From an uncultured Candidatus Melainabacteria bacterium (GTDB lineage: Bacteria; Cyanobacteriota; Vampirovibrionia; Gastranaerophilales; Gastranaerophilaceae), in the NCBI GenBank assembly GCA_934675225.1, contig CAKUQA010000041.1, forward strand, positions 1-8,000: a stretch of 8,000 nt of DNA, written 5' to 3'. Below the pieces are notes generated by a model, which was given only the letters and a program-made list of their open reading frames with translations, searched no databases and was not told where the DNA came from. Positions 5,351 through 8,000 of the stretch are shown here, in pieces. Position 1 is the stretch's first letter. Each line of letters begins with the position of its first letter. The translations under genes were made by a program, and so were the position numbers.

Positions 5351-6625
5351 TTATAGAGCTGCATTAACCTTTGGAACAGATGCATCATCTAATAAGATAA
5401 CATAAACAACTTCACCTGATTTTGCATGGTATTGAAGCCCTTTAGTTACTAAACCTGTTGCCAATCCGACAGCAGCACCTACAGGAGCTCCAATTGCAAT
5501 ACCTGTACCAATTTTAGTCGGATCAGGAATAAACGCAAAACCAACACCTGCACCGGTACCAACAGCAGCACCTGAAACTGTGCATAATACAAGTTTACCG
5601 GCAGTCATCCAAGGACCTTCTTTTAAAGAATTATCTTTTGTAAAAGGCTTAGCATTAAACGCAACTTGTTGTCCTGAAGGTAAAACAATTTGAGTTAATT
5701 GAGGATAAACTCTAGCATTTTTGTTGAACCATTTCGGATCTCTAACTTCATTCAATTGAGCAACAAATTTAGTACCCGCAGGAAGAACTAAAGTTCCTTC
5801 CTTAGTGTTAATATCTTCCGGAGCAACAAAAGTTACGATATCACCGGCTTTGTGTTCTTCAGATTTAAACTTATCTTCAAAAGCAACAGCCAATACATTA
5901 CCTTCAGAAATTACTCTTTCTATATTGTTTACTTTAACTTCATTATTTGGAGCTTTTTTAGTAACAGCCAAGTGTTCAACCGTAGTAGTACCAATGTACT
6001 CTTGTTTTACTAAATCCAATTTATTTTTAAGCCTTGCTAACAATACGGCAGCTTCCGCTCTGGATAAACTGTCATTTGGTCTTAACTCTCTTGAATCAGG
6101 GTGATTTACATAAATACCGTAGTTAATGGTTTTTGCATAAACATTTGTAGCCCAAGCCGGAACAGCTTTAGCATCCTTAAATTGATTTAAGATAGTTTTA
6201 TCAGCGTTCATATCTTTAGTAATATGGCTGATTACAGATTGTGCTTCTGATCTCAACACATTTCTTTCAGGTTGGAATGTTCCGTTCGGATATCCATAAA
6301 CTAAACCTAATTGTTGAGAACGTAAAATGTTTTCATAACCCGGAGTTGCTTTTGTTACATCGGAAAATTTGTTAGAAATGTTAACATTCAAATTTTCATT
6401 CGATAAAACTTTCAAAAGGGCGTTTACAAACTCTATTCTAGTCATGACTCCTTCAGGGTTAAATTGTTTTCCGTTAAGTGTCATGATATCGTTATCTACA
6501 ACGATATTAATTTCTTTGTTTGCCCAGTAATTTTCTCCTACATCAGCTATATTTGCAGCAAACGAAGGAGTAATTGTCAATGATAATAAACCTAAAATCA
6601 TTAGGCCAGAAATAAATTTGTTCAT
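5351..6625 (-). CDS. Secreted SLH-domain protein with a C-terminal glycine-zipper membrane hairpin
   Basis: This 424-aa envelope protein begins with a Sec signal peptide (MNKFISGLMILGLLSLTITP, cleavage near SFA at 21-23). Three SLH repeats follow: about 26-72, 87-135 (FSDVTKATPGYENILRSQQL, then YGYPNGTFQPE and RSEA) and 149-199 (FKDAKAVPAWATNVYAKTI, then LRPNDSLSRAEA). SLH repeats bind peptidoglycan or its attached polymer. Residues 235-335 look like a beta-rich domain (GDIVTFVAPED, LVLPAGTKFVAQL, IVLPSGQQVAF). Residues 341-396 are two Gly/Ala-rich hydrophobic segments broken by FIPDPTKIG, a glycine-zipper hairpin, followed by a final strand GEVVYVILLDD. The frame could start further up at 6703, but the ATG at 6625 is chosen because it starts the signal peptide and has a GAGG SD upstream. 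The combination suggests a cell wall-to-membrane tether, which is inference. Confidence 0.85.
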   Translation of the reverse strand: MNKFISGLMILGLLSLTITPSFAANIADVGENYWANKEINIVVDNDIMTLNGKQFNPEGVMTRIEFVNALLKVLSNENLNVNISNKFSDVTKATPGYENILRSQQLGLVYGYPNGTFQPERNVLRSEAQSVISHITKDMNADKTILNQFKDAKAVPAWATNVYAKTINYGIYVNHPDSRELRPNDSLSRAEAAVLLARLKNKLDLVKQEYIGTTTVEHLAVTKKAPNNEVKVNNIERVISEGNVLAVAFEDKFKSEEHKAGDIVTFVAPEDINTKEGTLVLPAGTKFVAQLNEVRDPKWFNKNARVYPQLTQIVLPSGQQVAFNAKPFTKDNSLKEGPWMTAGKLVLCTVSGAAVGTGAGVGFAFIPDPTKIGTGIAIGAPVGAAVGLATGLVTKGLQYHAKSGEVVYVILLDDASVPKVNAAL

Positions 6626-6667
6626 CTTTAATTCCTCATATTTACCAGTAAACCTTTTTCGTGTATA

Positions 6668-6696
6668 ATTGTATCGTGAATAGTAATTTTTGTAAA
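6668..6696 (-). promoter_or_regulatory. Sigma70-type promoter of the SLH protein gene
   Basis: On the minus strand -35 TTTACA (6691-6696), a 17-base spacer and -10 TACAAT (6668-6673), five of six consensus bases in each box. The start site would be near 6661, with a leader of about 36 nt before the ATG at 6625. This confirms that the upstream in-frame ATG at 6703 lies outside the transcript. Confidence 0.72.
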
Positions 6697-6706
6697 CATG
6701 CAATTA

Positions 6707-6712
6707 TATAAT
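6707..6712 (+). promoter_or_regulatory. -10 box of the pyruvate kinase promoter
   Basis: A perfect TATAAT (6707-6712) lies 31 bases before the pyruvate kinase ATG. The sequence at the -35 distance (TAATTT near 6684-6689) is poor, so an activator may be needed. Its spacer overlaps the -35 box of the divergent SLH gene promoter (6691-6696), so the two promoters compete for the same DNA. Confidence 0.5.
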
Positions 6713-6743
6713 AGATAATTTACCCAATTAAGAAAGGAAAAGT

Positions 6744-8000
6744 ATGGATAATTACACTATGACTAAGATTGTTGCGACACTAGGTCCGGCATCATCCACA
6801 AAAGAAAAAATCAGAGAGCTTTTTAAAGCAGGAGTAACCATGTTTAGATTAAATTCTTCACATGGCGATGTAGAAATGCACAAACAAAATTTGTCTTACA
6901 TCAGAGAAATTGAAGAAGAAGAAAAAACTTTAATTCCTGTATTGTTAGACTTACAAGGACCAAAAATCAGAATTGGTACACTTCCTGAATCAATCGAAAT
7001 TCATAAAGGAGAAATTCTTAAATTCCGTCACCAACCTGAAATCACAGGCGACATTTTACCTGTAGATTACAAAGGTATGGCTGATGACGTTACTCCCGGC
7101 GAAAAAATCATGATTGACGATGGGAAATTACAACTTGAAGTAAAAAAAGTTGAAGATAGAGTTATCTTTGCCGAAGTTTTAACAGACGGACTTTTAAAAC
7201 AAAGAAAAGGTATCAATATCCCTGGTTCTCAAGGCAGCTTGGATGTATTAACAGAAAGAGACTTGAAATTCGTTGAATTTGCAGCTCATGAAGACATTGA
7301 TTATTTAGGTTTGTCTTTTGTTAGAGAAGCTTCTGATATTGTAAAATTGAGAGATTTACTTCACAAACATGGTAACTATACTGCAAGAATTATTTCTAAA
7401 ATTGAAAAACCTCAAGCAGTAAATAATATCGATGCAATTATTGAAGTTTCTGACGGTATTATGGTTGCTAGAGGAGACTTAGGTATTGAAATTTCTAACG
7501 AAAAAGTACCTATTGTACAAAAAACTATTATCAGAAAAGCAAACGCTAAAAGAAAAGTTGTTATCGTTGCAACACAGATGCTTGATAGCATGATTGAAAA
7601 CCCAATCCCTACTCGTGCAGAAACTTCTGACGTAGCAAACGCAATTCTTGATGGTACTGATGCAATTATGTTATCAGGAGAAACTGCTGCAGGTGCTTAT
7701 CCTGTAGAAGCTGTTGCTATGATGAAAAAGATTGCTGATTACGTTTTGGATTCTTCATTCATGAGAAAAAATAAATTCCCTAGAAAAATGATTGAAGAAG
7801 AAAAAGATTCTCAAGCTATGGCAATCGGCATGTCAATTGCAGATATGACAAGAAAAATGCCTGTAAAAGCAGTTATTGCATTAACAGGTAGCGGATTTAC
7901 AGCATCAATGCTTGCAGAAGGCAAATTGAGTGTTCCAATCTTTGCTTGCTGTCCTGATAAGAAAGTTTGTCGTAACATTAAATTGTTCAGAGGCGTATAC
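6744..8000 (+). CDS. pyk: Pyruvate kinase (C-terminal end runs off the window)
   Basis: Catalyses phosphoenolpyruvate + ADP to pyruvate + ATP, the last step of glycolysis, in the cytoplasm. 419 codons are visible of the usual 470-590. KIVATLGPASS (8-18) starts the barrel, and RLNSSHGD (35-42) is the ATP/PEP-binding segment, where most enzymes read NFSHG. LLDLQGPKIRIG (67-78) lies beside the monovalent-cation site. The B domain covers about 80-165. ISKIEKPQAV (217-226) holds the catalytic Lys, and MVARGDLGIEI (240-250) and ATQMLDSMIENPIPTRAE (276-293) bind Mg and substrate. LSGETAAGAYPVEAV (310-324) completes the active-site region. From about 355 the C-terminal allosteric domain begins. The residues LQGPKIRI match the potassium-independent class. 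The start has AAAGGA five bases upstream. The gene is divergent from the SLH gene. Confidence 0.95.
   Translation, partial: MDNYTMTKIVATLGPASSTKEKIRELFKAGVTMFRLNSSHGDVEMHKQNLSYIREIEEEEKTLIPVLLDLQGPKIRIGTLPESIEIHKGEILKFRHQPEITGDILPVDYKGMADDVTPGEKIMIDDGKLQLEVKKVEDRVIFAEVLTDGLLKQRKGINIPGSQGSLDVLTERDLKFVEFAAHEDIDYLGLSFVREASDIVKLRDLLHKHGNYTARIISKIEKPQAVNNIDAIIEVSDGIMVARGDLGIEISNEKVPIVQKTIIRKANAKRKVVIVATQMLDSMIENPIPTRAETSDVANAILDGTDAIMLSGETAAGAYPVEAVAMMKKIADYVLDSSFMRKNKFPRKMIEEEKDSQAMAIGMSIADMTRKMPVKAVIALTGSGFTASMLAEGKLSVPIFACCPDKKVCRNIKLFRGVY

Noticed and set aside
6626..6703. N-terminal extension of the SLH protein to an ATG at 6703
   Set aside because: It would bury the signal peptide behind 26 basic/Tyr-rich residues and start upstream of the mapped -35/-10 pair.

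Overview
This is an AT-rich bacterial chromosomal window with ordinary core-metabolism genes at both ends and a middle section of poorly characterised envelope and membrane-associated proteins. Gene starts mostly carry Shine-Dalgarno (SD) sites. Several promoters match the sigma70 pattern with a 17-base spacer, and several hairpin terminators close the transcription units. No mobile element, CRISPR array, tRNA or rRNA is visible. The organism is probably a diderm with S-layer homology (SLH) envelope proteins. A non-photosynthetic cyanobacterial relative (Gastranaerophilales/'Melainabacteria') is my best guess, from AT-richness, SLH use and protein style. It is only a guess: a Negativicutes-like or other AT-rich anaerobe would also fit.

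Layout. 1-575 (-): N-terminal part of an isocitrate dehydrogenase, with a near-consensus promoter. 742-1638 (+) and 1762-3087 (+): two adjacent proteins of unknown function that share a C-terminal glycine-zipper helical module and similar upstream DNA, so probably an old tandem duplication. They are separated by a perfect 13-bp hairpin. 3175-3478 (+): a complete small operon (promoter, two tiny membrane proteins of 62 and 37 aa, terminator). 3539-3712 (-): a 57-aa protein of unknown function with a good SD. 3890-4720 (+): a P-loop kinase of the uridine kinase/phosphoribulokinase family. 4782-5141 (-): a small cysteine-rich exported protein whose signal peptide is cut off from the mature part by one in-frame TAA codon. 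5351-6625 (-): a secreted protein with three SLH repeats and a C-terminal glycine-zipper membrane hairpin. 6744-8000 (+): pyruvate kinase, cut by the window edge, divergent from the SLH gene.

How it fits together. Isocitrate dehydrogenase and pyruvate kinase are housekeeping genes on separate, divergently promoted units. The genes between them look like independent short units with no shared pathway. The recurring theme is small or glycine-zipper membrane-associated proteins of unknown function, seen in at least five of the nine genes. The observations most worth following are the TAA-interrupted exported protein, the paralogous glycine-zipper pair with its intervening hairpin, and the two-microprotein operon.
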